From Archaeoglobus veneficus SNP6 (lineage in GTDB: Archaea > Halobacteriota > Archaeoglobi > Archaeoglobales > Archaeoglobaceae): 64,000 bases of DNA. The notes under the pieces are model-generated. The model saw only the letters and a list, made by a program, of their open reading frames with translations, was not told where the DNA came from and did no database searches. Made by a program: the position numbers and the translations under genes. Positions 9,208 to 19,434 of this stretch are shown here, one piece after another. The stretch covers positions 976,612-1,040,611 of the forward strand of contig NC_015320.1 of NCBI RefSeq assembly GCF_000194625.1, read 5' to 3'. The number at the start of each line of letters is the position of its first letter. Position 1 is the first letter of the stretch.

Positions 9208-11073
9208 TTATTTCGCGGGTTTTATTGCCTTTTCCGGGCAGATTCTGCTGCAAACCCCGCACGCGATGCATAGCGCCGCATCGATTACCGGCTTTCCGTT
9301 GATTACGTATAAAGCCGGACACGCGAACTCGGTAACGCACTTCATGCAGAGGTTGCAGTCATCGGTTACAGTGAAAGGCCTTACTTTCTTGCCCTTCGCC
9401 TTAAGCTCTCTTCTCCGCAGTATGGCGCACTTCTGGCGGGAAACGACGACAGCAACGCCATCATGCTTCAGCGCTTTTTCAAGCGTCTCGACGAGCTTTC
9501 CAATGTTGTAAGAATTAACGACCTCTACGAACTCCACACCCATTCCTCTCGCCACGTCTTCTATGCTTACCGCCTTTCCTTCTATGCCACATCCCGCACT
9601 GCTAACTCCCGGATGAGGCTGGTGGCCGGTCATGCCCGTCGTCGAGTTGTCGAGAACAACAAGCACGAACTTTCTGCCGTTATGCACTGCATTTACGAGG
9701 GCAGGCAATCCAGCGTGGAAGAACGTAGAATCGCCAATGGTTGCGATTATGGGATCCTTTATGACATAGCTCAGTCCGCACGCAATGCCGACACTCGCAC
9801 CCATGCATACGCAGGTGTCAACCCCCTCGAAGGGTCTGTTTATTCCGAGGGTGTAGCAGCCTATATCGCCTGGCAGTGCAGCGTTGCCGGCAGCGTTTAC
9901 AACCTTCCTTATCGCGTAGAACGTCGCTGCATGGGGGCAGCCGGGGCAGAATACCGGGGGGCGAGGAGGAGCAAGGGACGCGAGCTCTCTGCCCCTTTCA
10001 AGAATTGCATCGTAGTCCATGCTCGGCTTAATGCCGAGAGCCTTTGCGATCCCCTTTTCAACTACTGCCACGTTGTACTCGTAACTCATGGGGAAAAAGC
10101 CGTTCGTCTTCCCGTAGACCTTTAGACCGGGTAGGATAGCTCTAACGTGCAGCTCGATGAAGGGGTCAACCTCCTCGACTATGATGACGCCGTCGAGCTG
10201 GGAGGCGAACTCCTCTATCAGCTCATCCGGAACGGGATACATGGATGAGAGCTTTAAGACCGGCAGATTTACACCAAGCCTCTCCATTGCTTCCTTTGCG
10301 TAAGCGTAGCTCAGTCCGCACGCAATGACACCTATGTTGCCCTCGCCATCCTCTATCCAGTTTCCGTCCCACCTCGAGAAGTACTTCCTGATCTTCTCCA
10401 TCTTGTCCAGGAGCTCAATCTTCAGTCTCCTCGCGTGGGCTGGCAGGATAACGTCTCTCTGCGGGTTCTTCTTCCACTCCACCTTCTCGAAGGACTTTTC
10501 TGGCAGAGGAGATAGTTCAACAACGCTGCTCGCATGGCTCAGCCTTGTGTACGTTCTCAGAATCACAGGAATGTTAAAGCGCTCTGAAAGCTCGAAACAG
10601 AACCTGGCAAAATCCTTTGCTTCCTGAACGCTCGATGGCTCTATTACGGGCAGGTTTGCTGTCTTGCCGTACCATCTGTTGTCCTGCTCGTTCTGACTGC
10701 TGTGCATGCTTGGATCGTCAGCGGTAACGAGCACGAAACCGCCTCTCGCCCCGATGTATGCGAAACTGAAGAGCGTATCGGCCGCAACATTAACACCAAC
10801 GTGCTTCATCGCTGCCATGCTGCGCTTTCCTGCAAGCGAGGCAGCCATCGCAACCTCTACAGCAACCTTTTCGTTGGCCGAGTACTCCATTACGAAGTCG
10901 AGCTTTCCCTTGAGCATCTCGCAAGCTTTGCTCAGCGTGTCGCCTATTTCTGATGAAGGTGTACCGGGATAAGCTGCAAAAACGTCAATTCCTGCTTCAA
11001 GCGCACCTCTCGCAATAGCTTCATTTCCGAGGAGAAAAACTCTACCCGATTCTTTGAGAACATCTTTCAGCAT
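9208..11073 (-). CDS. iorA: Indolepyruvate ferredoxin oxidoreductase alpha subunit
   Basis: Oxidatively decarboxylates aryl pyruvates from aromatic amino acid transamination to aryl-CoA, reducing ferredoxin. 621 residues: an N-terminal pyrimidine-binding domain (AAYPGTPSSEIGD), a central TPP-binding part (CPGCPHAATFYA, GDIGCYTLG, TIGDSTFFHAG) and two C-terminal 4Fe-4S motifs (CNLCMKCVTEFACP and CIACGVCSRICP). The partner beta subunit is not adjacent but about 19 kb away at 30421-30999. The gene diverges from the helical protein at 11175. Confidence 0.95.
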   Translation of the reverse strand: MLKDVLKESGRVFLLGNEAIARGALEAGIDVFAAYPGTPSSEIGDTLSKACEMLKGKLDFVMEYSANEKVAVEVAMAASLAGKRSMAAMKHVGVNVAADTLFSFAYIGARGGFVLVTADDPSMHSSQNEQDNRWYGKTANLPVIEPSSVQEAKDFARFCFELSERFNIPVILRTYTRLSHASSVVELSPLPEKSFEKVEWKKNPQRDVILPAHARRLKIELLDKMEKIRKYFSRWDGNWIEDGEGNIGVIACGLSYAYAKEAMERLGVNLPVLKLSSMYPVPDELIEEFASQLDGVIIVEEVDPFIELHVRAILPGLKVYGKTNGFFPMSYEYNVAVVEKGIAKALGIKPSMDYDAILERGRELASLAPPRPPVFCPGCPHAATFYAIRKVVNAAGNAALPGDIGCYTLGINRPFEGVDTCVCMGASVGIACGLSYVIKDPIIATIGDSTFFHAGLPALVNAVHNGRKFVLVVLDNSTTGMTGHQPHPGVSSAGCGIEGKAVSIEDVARGMGVEFVEVVNSYNIGKLVETLEKALKHDGVAVVVSRQKCAILRRRELKAKGKKVRPFTVTDDCNLCMKCVTEFACPALYVINGKPVIDAALCIACGVCSRICPEKAIKPAK

Positions 11074-11174
11074 GCTGTACCTTCTGCACAGTCTTTTAAA
11101 ATTCTTGCTATTCCCGGCACGGGAGGCTATGCTATTTTAAAAAAGCTTAAGTCCTGTCAGCGCAGCAGTACTGC

Positions 11175-11630
11175 ATGGCCTTGTCATACAGAAATACGTA
11201 TCTCGAGAAAGTTGGAGAACTCATGAAATACTGTATGGAACTCGCCAAGACTGTGGACGAGGCAATGGACGACATAAAGAGGGTTTCGAAAGACCTCAGG
11301 GATCCTGAAAGAGTTGCTGAGATTTTCAGAATGGACTCCGAGTATATTGTCCACGTATTCATGGCGGGCGGCATGACGGAGGAGGAGGCGGAGGACTGCC
11401 TGAAGAAGCTCAAGGTTTACGCGCTGAGCCAGCTTCAGGAGCACTACAACCTCGTGATTCAGCTTCTGAAGGACACCGAAAAGAAAGTCAGCGAGGCGAT
11501 AGAGAAGACGATTGAGGAGATTCAGTTCGAACTGCCTGAATCGACGAAGGATGAAATTAAGTACAGCATAGAGAGGGCGAGGGAAGACATCGAAATTATT
11601 GCGAAGGAGATGCAGGGTTCTGGAGTTTAA
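11175..11630 (+). CDS. Conserved helical protein of unknown function
   Basis: 151 residues, almost entirely predicted helix and rich in Glu, Lys and Ala, with coiled-coil-like stretches (residues 90-150). No signal peptide, membrane segment or metal motif. An acidic TEEEAEDCLKKLK segment is the only cysteine-containing part. A T/A-rich promoter-like stretch (about 11135-11150) precedes it. The end overlaps the convergent MutS-like gene by 4 bases. I do not recognise the family with confidence. Confidence 0.7.
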   Translation: MALSYRNTYLEKVGELMKYCMELAKTVDEAMDDIKRVSKDLRDPERVAEIFRMDSEYIVHVFMAGGMTEEEAEDCLKKLKVYALSQLQEHYNLVIQLLKDTEKKVSEAIEKTIEEIQFELPESTKDEIKYSIERAREDIEIIAKEMQGSGV

Positions 11631-13258
11631 TCCCTGACACTCCTGCAAACCCTCTCGAGCACGTCCTTCTCCTCTCCTTTTGCTTTTCTGTAGAGCTTTT
11701 CGAGGATTAGCTCTGGCGTGCTCCTGCCGATTCTGCCGAATTTAGGTTGTCTGTCAACTATCAGGTTGAAGTTTTCGTCCAGCCCTTTCGCCTCTATTCC
11801 GTCAACCCTCGCGAACGGAAGCATCTCGCTCAATTCCTTGCCGAGGTGGGACACTATCACGACGTAGTGGTCCTTTTCATGCGCTATTCGCAGAAATTCG
11901 GCTATTATTCTGACTGCAGCCCCGGGCTCGGTAATTGCTTCGAACTCGTCAATAAGCACGAGCTTCCTTCCCTTTCCGAGCAGAGCCCTCGTAAAAGCCC
12001 TAACAGCACTCTCGAACGCTCCAGCTCCCTGAACTCCTCTCTTTCTCTTGAAAAAGAAAAGCTCGTCAACCACATCTGTCCACGCCATCTCGGCGTTCAC
12101 GGGCAGCCCCATCTGGGCCATTATCTGCATCTGGGCGATGAGTTCGAGGAGCGATGTCTTGCCACCGCTGTTCGCCCCCGTGAGAATGGCTATTTTTCCG
12201 CTTGCAATCTCCGAATTACCGACAGCGTAGCTGACAGGCTGCGGATTGGGGATAAACAGGTGCTTGCCGTTAACGAAGGCTATGCAGTCTGAGAACTCAG
12301 GAAATACGAAACCGCTGCAGAATTCCTTAACAGCTCTCAGAAACTCAAGCTCGTAGGCCTTCTCGACCTCCCTGTTTATCTCGGGCAGAAGCCTGAATAT
12401 TTTCTCTGCCACCGGCCTGCAGGCTTTATATAGCTCGATAATGGCCTCTTCCTCTATCTCAGCTTTTATTCTGTCAACGGCTACGGTGTTAACCTCGACG
12501 GGGTAGCTGCGGGAGAAGATTTCCGCATTGATGCCCGTAATTTCCTCGATCTTCCTCTCGCTTTCGATTACCTCTTCGGCGATAAAGCTCTCGAGTTCCT
12601 CGATTTCGGGGACTCTGCCCCTCATCAGTTCGAGGATTCTTTCCCCTTTAATCGTCACCTCAAGTTCCGAAATTTTCTCCTCTATCCTCCTGTTGAGCCT
12701 GAGCGCTTCCTCGGCAACAATTTCCTCAATCCTTCCCGCAAGCCTTGCCCTCTCCATGAGAGGTGCAATCTTCTCAACCTCGCTGAGAACTTCGGGAACG
12801 ACGCTGCTCCCGAAGGCCTTCAGCATGAGGTCTGCGAGCGCCTTAAGGTTTTCGAGGTTCTCGTATACTGCCTTAACGTATATCTCGGGAGCTACGATTA
12901 CCTCCAGCGCGGTATTTGACTTTTCATCCGTTTCCAGCTCGAAAAACTCTCTACCAATCCTGAGGCCCGGCTCTCCCGCGTCGATCTTGCAAAGGTTGAG
13001 CTTCGCAACCTTATCAATGTCCTCTTCTCTGACGAACAGAATTCTGTCGTTTAAGTACTCCTTCTTAACCTTCAGCGGCTTTATGTTCGCCGGGATGTCG
13101 TGGGGTGTGAAAGCTCTGAGCTTTTCTCGCATTCTTTCTATCTCTTCCCTGCTGCTTTTCGGCTTCAGCGGAAGCTTGGCTCCATCTAATCTCACCCTCG
13201 AATGGATTTCTCTGATTATCTGCCTGTAGATCTGGCCTGCATCTCCGCTGAGCCTCAT
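11627..13258 (-). CDS. MutS-family ATPase without mismatch-recognition domain
   Basis: 543 residues with the MutS core and ATPase domains: a long helical region (about 130-310, clamp/lever), Walker A GANSGGKTS at 361-369 and Walker B KLVLIDEFEAI around 428-438. The N-terminal mismatch-binding domain of MutS1 and the Smr nuclease of bacterial MutS2 are both absent, so it belongs to the archaeal MutS-like proteins related to MutS2 and MutS5, with a probable role in recombination or branched-DNA handling rather than classical mismatch repair. Its start overlaps the stop of the upstream deaminase gene (ATGA), so they are cotranscribed. Confidence 0.88.
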   Translation of the reverse strand: MRLSGDAGQIYRQIIREIHSRVRLDGAKLPLKPKSSREEIERMREKLRAFTPHDIPANIKPLKVKKEYLNDRILFVREEDIDKVAKLNLCKIDAGEPGLRIGREFFELETDEKSNTALEVIVAPEIYVKAVYENLENLKALADLMLKAFGSSVVPEVLSEVEKIAPLMERARLAGRIEEIVAEEALRLNRRIEEKISELEVTIKGERILELMRGRVPEIEELESFIAEEVIESERKIEEITGINAEIFSRSYPVEVNTVAVDRIKAEIEEEAIIELYKACRPVAEKIFRLLPEINREVEKAYELEFLRAVKEFCSGFVFPEFSDCIAFVNGKHLFIPNPQPVSYAVGNSEIASGKIAILTGANSGGKTSLLELIAQMQIMAQMGLPVNAEMAWTDVVDELFFFKRKRGVQGAGAFESAVRAFTRALLGKGRKLVLIDEFEAITEPGAAVRIIAEFLRIAHEKDHYVVIVSHLGKELSEMLPFARVDGIEAKGLDENFNLIVDRQPKFGRIGRSTPELILEKLYRKAKGEEKDVLERVCRSVRD

Positions 13259-14526
13259 GCTACCAGAAACTTATCTTTCAGCTTTTCAGCCTTATCTATT
13301 ACCTTCTCTTCGTCCATCGTGAGAACCATGCCATCTTCGAGTATTAGCTCGCCGTCAACTATTACGTGGGTGACTTCGCAGCCGTAGCTCGCGTAAACCA
13401 CGCTGTAGAGGGGGTTGTACGACGGCACGTAGTTGCACCTCTTTGCGTCAAGCATGATGATATCTGCAAGCATCCCTTCCTCTATCTTCCCGCCGTTCAG
13501 CCCGTAGGCTCTGTATCCGTTCCTCGTGGCCATAGTTAGAACATCGCTCGCCTTGAGCGCATCGGCTCTCCCGGTTGCGACTTTTTGAAGCAGTGAGGCG
13601 AGTTTTATCTCCTCGAAGAGGTTGTACGTGTTGTTGCTCGCCGCTCCATCTGTACCGAGGCAAACGTTCACACCGGCGTTCAGCATGTCCGTAACCCTCG
13701 CAATGCCTGCCGCAAGCTTCAGATTGCTCGCTGGGTTGTGAACGACGCTCACACCCCTTTCCTTCAGAATGGATATCTCGTCGTCTTCAACCCACACCCC
13801 GTGAGCCACTATGACTCTCTTTGATAGGAAGCCAATATCGTCGAGCAGTCTTACTGGTGTTTTTCCGTACCTCTTTTTGATATCCTCAAACTCCTGCCTC
13901 GTCTCAGCAACGTGTATGTGGATGAGCGTGTCGAGTTCCTCAGCCCTCTCCTTCACCTTCAGCAGAAACTCCGGCGAGCACGTGTACGGGGCGTGGGGGC
14001 CGAAGATGGCCTTGATTCTTCCGTTAAATGCTCCGTCCCAGTCTTTTACAAATTCAGTTCCTATTTTCAACTCTTTTTCTCCTTTCTCATCATCTCCACT
14101 TTCGATCATCCCGTAGCTCAGCACAGCCCTGATTCCCGTCTCTCCGACAGCTTTTGCAACTTCATCCATGTGGAAGTACATGTCAGCGAAAGCTGTCGTT
14201 CCGGACTTTATCATCTCGAGAATTCCGAGCATGGATCCCCAGTAAACATCTTCTTCGCTTAGCTTCGCTTCAACCTGCCAGACCCTGCTGAGCCAGTCCA
14301 TGAGGGGCATGTCTTCAACGTACCCCCTCAGGAGTGTCATCGCGAGGTGGGTGTGGGCGTTGAACAGGCCGGGCATCACGAGCTTCCCGCCTGCATCGAT
14401 CTCGAACTCACCCTTTACGTCTTCTTTTCCAACGTAAGCTATTCTGTTACCTTCAATACCAATGTTAGCTTCAATGAACTCGTTGTTGATAAAACAGAGG
14501 CCGTTGCTTATGCACAGGTCATACAT
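13255..14526 (-). CDS. dadD: SAH/MTA/5'-deoxyadenosine deaminase (amidohydrolase family)
   Basis: Deaminates adenosine-type nucleosides left by AdoMet-dependent enzymes (S-adenosylhomocysteine, methylthioadenosine, 5'-deoxyadenosine) as part of methionine recycling. 423 residues. Metal ligands are visible: HTH with His58 and His60, the region FGPHAPYTCSPEF, HIHVAET, HGVW, and the catalytic Asp in LGTDGAASN. The same motifs occur in MJ1541-type DadD and the bacterial MtaD group; the precise substrate preference cannot be read from sequence. The MutS-like gene overlaps its 3' end by 4 bases. Confidence 0.88.
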   Translation of the reverse strand: MYDLCISNGLCFINNEFIEANIGIEGNRIAYVGKEDVKGEFEIDAGGKLVMPGLFNAHTHLAMTLLRGYVEDMPLMDWLSRVWQVEAKLSEEDVYWGSMLGILEMIKSGTTAFADMYFHMDEVAKAVGETGIRAVLSYGMIESGDDEKGEKELKIGTEFVKDWDGAFNGRIKAIFGPHAPYTCSPEFLLKVKERAEELDTLIHIHVAETRQEFEDIKKRYGKTPVRLLDDIGFLSKRVIVAHGVWVEDDEISILKERGVSVVHNPASNLKLAAGIARVTDMLNAGVNVCLGTDGAASNNTYNLFEEIKLASLLQKVATGRADALKASDVLTMATRNGYRAYGLNGGKIEEGMLADIIMLDAKRCNYVPSYNPLYSVVYASYGCEVTHVIVDGELILEDGMVLTMDEEKVIDKAEKLKDKFLVA

Positions 14527-14553
14527 GGCTGAAAATTTTTGTGGGGGGATATA

Positions 14554-14751
14554 ATGTTTTGGTGTGGAAGGCTACGAGTTCTCCTGATAGTTGGGATGAC
14601 TGCTGTAACATATATCCCGAGATTGCTACCCATGCTCGCCTCTGGACGTTTTGAATCTCTCAACTTCCTGAAATACTTGCCGGTGGCGATATTTACAAAT
14701 GGATGGTCGTTTTCTAGAAAAACATCTATTATTTTTATTTTTAATTATTAA
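14554..14751 (+). pseudogene. Truncated AzlD-like branched-chain amino acid exporter subunit
   Basis: About 65 codons whose first 45 resemble the start of AzlD proteins: RVLLIVGMTAVTYIPRLLP, then FLKYLPVAIFT. The similarity stops at about 14700 and the frame ends in an unrelated tail rich in Phe, Ile and Ser. The usual AzlD length is about 100-110 residues and no AzlC partner precedes it, so this is most likely a deletion remnant. An upstream in-frame ATG at 14539 is possible. Confidence 0.55.
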
Positions 14752-15222
14752 AATCACTATCGTTTGTTGCTATAAGTCTTGGCAAAAGCAAGAATATATG
14801 CATCGCTGGACAGTAAAGACTGCACTCGTTGTCTAAGAGAGAATCCCAAGGGATGGATTATTAGTTGACGTCTAACTCTCCTTACCAAAGAAGCTCTTCC
14901 AGTCTTAAATCTGTGCCCTCTAATCCGGAATTCCTCGTTGTCATCTCGCAGATCCGAGTAAGCCTCTATTAGTTACTGAACATTCAGCTTTCAAAGCATA
15001 AACACATCATGGGAATTTATTATCTTCCCCATCTCGTAGGCTTTTTTGTATATTTGATAAGGATATTGATAAACCAAGAATAAGAATGGGAAGAGAATCT
15101 ACCCTCTCTTTAATTCTTGGGTAGTTGGTCAGCTACGCTGACAGCATTGTCAACTAAGTGAATAGGTTCCTATCAGGCTGTATATTCTGCAAAATGTCAG
15201 CCGATATAGTCGTTTACCAAAT
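14752..15222. other. Gap with no clear gene; degraded sequence
   Basis: A minus-strand stretch of about 71 codons without stop (14973 down to the TAG at 14757-14759) contains EEFRIRGHRFKTGRASLVRR and ends SSDAYILAFAKTYSNKR. It lacks a plausible start and matches no family I can name; the DAYILA segment is faintly PIN-like. The rest is AT-rich with no RNA gene or repeat that I can see. Together with the flanking AzlD fragment and TnpB relic, this looks like a decaying region. Confidence 0.4.
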
Positions 15223-15711
15223 TTACTCGGCCCTTCCGTTAACTATGCTTCCCATTTTGCTGAGTCCGAAGATAACAGCGTACAGGCCCAATACTACTTC
15301 TATTATCCAGATTATCTTATTTGGTTCGTAGAAGTAAATCAGAGCTCCCTGCGCTGCTATGGCGATTACCGTTGTTACCAGCGTGAAAGCTATTAGCGTT
15401 GCGAAGCCAAAGATTTCCGCTACGTCTTTAATTTTAACTGATTTTAACATATTCATACTCATAATAATTGTTATTACAATTGGATGTTGATAACCTTTTT
15501 GGATTACGTTAAGATAATGATGGGGTACCGAGAATATGAAGCACTTCGATGAAGTTTTCAGCTCTGACATACCGAACTTAGCCTTCAGCAAATCCATTCT
15601 ACCAGTCCTGTACTCTAAATCCTTCAAAATCTCGTCTCTAAACTTGGAATCTTCCAGCAGTGCTTTTTTCTGCCCTACTATCTCTATCTTAACCATCTCT
15701 TTCTTCTCCAT
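15223..15711 (-). CDS. Small membrane protein of unknown function
   Basis: 162 residues. The N-terminal half is soluble and charged (ALLEDSKFRDEILKDLEYR); two hydrophobic helices follow at about 103-127 and 132-150 (FATLIAFTLVTTVIAIAAQG and IIWIIEVVLGLYAVIFGL), separated by a short loop. The region EDSKFRDEILKDLEYRTG suggests a helical cytoplasmic domain. It stands alone between degraded regions on both sides, with base composition like theirs. Not recognised; it could be a recently transferred or orphan gene. Confidence 0.55.
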   Translation of the reverse strand: MEKKEMVKIEIVGQKKALLEDSKFRDEILKDLEYRTGRMDLLKAKFGMSELKTSSKCFIFSVPHHYLNVIQKGYQHPIVITIIMSMNMLKSVKIKDVAEIFGFATLIAFTLVTTVIAIAAQGALIYFYEPNKIIWIIEVVLGLYAVIFGLSKMGSIVNGRAE

Positions 15712-16085
15712 TTATCCTGCCAATGATTTGCTTGATGAATGTGAAAATGCAACTATAATCAGACATATCGTCAGTAGAATTCTGACTCTATGTGTTTTTG
15801 TCTCTATTTTGTCTTTAATACTACTAAGCTTCTTATACTATTTCAGTCTTTGAGTAAGATAGTTCAGAATTTGGAGTTCTGATTGAGACATAGTGATCAC
15901 AGAAGTAACTAAACGAGACAAATCATCGCGGCAACACCATAGCTAACAATCCATGCGTAGCCCAGTAATTCCAAACTCGAGCGTAGACTACTCCCTGTTC
16001 ACGCAGGGAGCTTTGTAGGCTGTTTACGAGCCCCCAGCTATTAGGGAACTTCGCCCTAAGAGCTATGTTGCAGGATACGTTGAGT

Positions 16086-16292
16086 CTACGTTAAATGGTT
16101 TAGAATACCTGACACGATCCGGAGCGGAAGCTTTCCGCTCCACACATGGCATCTCTTAGATGTACCTCCACGAACTTGACAAGTATTCCTTACTAGTGAA
16201 TTCAAATTCTCAATAGCAATCATGGCATTGTTTTGCTTGGCTACTTCAACGATCCTCCAGGAGACATTGTGAGCGATCCAGTCGTTTAACCA
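16086..16292 (-). pseudogene. TnpB (IS200/IS605 OrfB) fragment
   Basis: The minus strand encodes WLNDWIAHNVSWRIVEVAKQ followed by NNAMIAIENLNSLVR, the segment around the second RuvC motif of TnpB (I-x-I/V-E-N/D-L). Similarity ends after about 35 residues and the frame closes at 16086. Neither the N-terminal part nor the zinc finger is present, so this is a relic. Confidence 0.65.
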
Positions 16293-16297
16293 ATGCA

Positions 16298-16331
16298 GAC
16301 GGGAAGCCCCCGTCCGTCAGAGGTGATTCAC
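16298..16331 (+). repeat. IS605-type end-like sequence
   Basis: The plus strand reads GGGAAGCCCCCGTCCGTCAG followed by AGGTGATTCAC, similar to the conserved element that follows tnpB at the right end of many archaeal and bacterial IS605-family elements (and forms part of the omega RNA). It points opposite to the adjacent TnpB fragment, so the element appears rearranged or derived from two insertions. Confidence 0.4.
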
Positions 16332-16403
16332 AGATTTTCCCTTTTGGGCTTTTCCCACAACACTACGGGGCAAACTTATTATCACACTTACCAGACACTA
16401 TAG

Positions 16404-17763
<1,360 letters not shown>

Positions 17764-17767
<4 letters not shown>

Positions 17768-18450
17768 AATATCTCCTCCCTCTCGAAGACCTCTATTCCC
17801 TTCTCGGTTATATTGTAAGGCTTTGGTTTTCTTGAGTGCTTTACCCTCCTCATTTTCACAACCTCAATCCCGAGCTTTGGCTCTTCAAGCTGACTCTCCC
17901 TTATGTACTTGAGGCAGATGGCTCCGTCACATATGTATTCCAGCAGTCCGTATTTCGACGAAGTGGGATTGTTTTTGTCAGCCTCGCTCGTTATCACCGC
18001 AGTTATTCCCGCGGACTTCAAAATGTCTCGAAGGGCTGCCAGAGCTCTGTATCTCTCATTTTCGCTGAAAAGAGTCTCGAAGACGCTTATGGAGTCTATA
18101 AGTATTCGGCTGGCGTTCAGACTTTTTATAACCTCTGGTAGGTCGCTCTTTATCTTCCTGAGTGACTCCTTGATCTCTGCTGCCTCGAGCCTTGTGATTT
18201 CGAGGTTATCGCTGTATCGTTCCATGTCCATTCCAAAGCTGCTTGCATTTTCGAGTATGCTCTTTTCATCTTCATCGAAACTTATTATGATACATGTCTC
18301 GTCATTTTTCAGCCCCTCATAAATGAAGTGCAGACCGAGAGTAGTCTTTCCAGTTCCATAAGAGCCAATAACCGCAACGATGTGACCTTTCGGAATTCCA
18401 CCGCCGAGCAGTCTGTCGAGGCCTTCAATTCCGGTAGGAAGAACATCCAT
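17764..18450 (-). CDS. KaiC-like RecA-superfamily ATPase
   Basis: 228 residues, a single-domain KaiC/RadA-type ATPase: PTGIEGLDRLLGGGIPKGH at the start, Walker A GSYGTGKTT at 29-37, a conserved glutamate-rich middle and Walker B RILIDSISVF near 117-126. The C-terminus (VKMRRVKHSRKPKPYNITEKG) is the standard end of archaeal KaiC-like proteins. It lies 11 bases downstream of a second, degenerate KaiC-like gene, so the two may act as a complex; such archaeal ATPases are thought to work in signalling. The cellular process is unknown. Confidence 0.88.
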
Positions 18451-18461
18451 ACGAAATCACC

Positions 18462-19280
18462 TCACAATACCCTCACGAATCTTGAGATCGTGAACCCCTC
18501 CACCGGGTCAATTCTGACGCTGTACTTGGCGATTTTGTCCTTTTCGAGAAGTGGAAGAATTCCCACGAGCTTCCTTATGTACATCCACCTCGTTATTGCC
18601 TCTTTTTCGGTTTCCCACTCGAACACGAGCACACCATCGGCCTGGTCGAGAAGTTCCTCCTCGTAGCTCTTTTCAAGCATGTCCTTCGTGAGGAGGGAGA
18701 AAAGAAGAACGTTTTTCTTTACGCACAGCTTTCTGAGACCCTTTATAAAGTCCACGAGGTCGTTCCAGCTTATCCTCGACCTGGTAAGTCTTGCAAGGTC
18801 GCTCAGGCTATCCAGAAACACAAGGCTGCCCTCCTTAACATCATCGAAGACTCCGACGAGTTCCGTGAGAAGGTCTTTTTCGCTCTCCTTTAGCATCTTC
18901 AGACTCGGTCTTTTGTCGGTGACCCATGAGAGAGGAACGATACTCTTTCCAAAGTAAAGTTCGGTGAGGCTCTTTATCTTTATCGAATCGAGCACGTCCT
19001 CAAGCCTCGCATGGGGAAATGTCAGCTTGACGTCTCTGACGACCTCTCTGGGAGATGAAGATATGGATACGTACAGCACCTCGCTTGGATGCGCTCTATG
19101 CTCTCCGGCCTTTGCGTTCTTGCATACCGATGTGAGGGCGAACTCTCTACCTCCGGCTCCAACCTCTTCTATAAATAAAACCATGCCGGGATATAGCCCG
19201 CCACCAATCTGTTTATCAAAAAACTCGATTCCAGTAGGAATTTTTATTGTATCATCTGAACTGCTGTTAACACTCACCAT
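18462..19280 (-). CDS. KaiC-like protein with degenerate P-loop (HTR-like)
   Basis: 272 residues with the same N-terminal signature (IPTGIEFFDKQIGGGLYPGM) as the downstream ATPase, but the Walker A position reads EEVGAGGREFAL: the conserved Lys and Ser/Thr are replaced by Arg and Glu/Phe. Walker B-like LVFLDSLSDLARL is retained. This resembles the HTR-like proteins of Archaeoglobales. A T-rich TATA-like element lies on the minus strand near 19305-19320, with AGGTGGT before the ATG. Probably a regulatory or structural partner of the active ATPase; that is inference from pairing and the missing lysine. Confidence 0.8.
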   Translation of the reverse strand: MVSVNSSSDDTIKIPTGIEFFDKQIGGGLYPGMVLFIEEVGAGGREFALTSVCKNAKAGEHRAHPSEVLYVSISSSPREVVRDVKLTFPHARLEDVLDSIKIKSLTELYFGKSIVPLSWVTDKRPSLKMLKESEKDLLTELVGVFDDVKEGSLVFLDSLSDLARLTRSRISWNDLVDFIKGLRKLCVKKNVLLFSLLTKDMLEKSYEEELLDQADGVLVFEWETEKEAITRWMYIRKLVGILPLLEKDKIAKYSVRIDPVEGFTISRFVRVL

Positions 19281-19407
19281 ACCACCTGCATAAATTTGAT
19301 TATTTCTCTTAAAAAGGTTTTGAGGGCTGCGAAAGTGTCACGGGATTCGGGTGTCTAATTCCCCCAGATTTAATTAACCTGGTCGGCTTCTGGAAAGGGG
19401 CAAGCGT

Positions 19408-19415
19408 TTATATAT
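19408..19415 (+). promoter_or_regulatory. TATA box of the geranylgeranyl reductase gene
   Basis: TTTATATA, preceded by a purine-rich BRE-like stretch (AAAGGGGCAAGCG), sits about 25 bases before the ATG at 19435, so the transcript should be leaderless or nearly so. Confidence 0.6.
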
Positions 19416-19434
19416 CGCCTGCAGAGGTTCAGCG

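Larger units (their letters stand above)
15870..16403. other. Degraded intergenic region with IS605/TnpB relic
   Basis: No intact gene. On the minus strand 15900-16000 shows a membrane-helix-like C-terminus (LLGYAWIVSYGVAAMICLV then TAG) without a start. A perfect 9-base palindrome arm with 3-base loop lies at 16121-16141 and a 6-base hairpin around 15992-16009. The TnpB relic is listed separately. Confidence 0.4.

Noticed and set aside
16121-16141. 9-base palindrome as a terminator
   Set aside because: No T-run follows it and no intact gene ends nearby; archaeal terminators do not require hairpins. Left as an unexplained inverted repeat.
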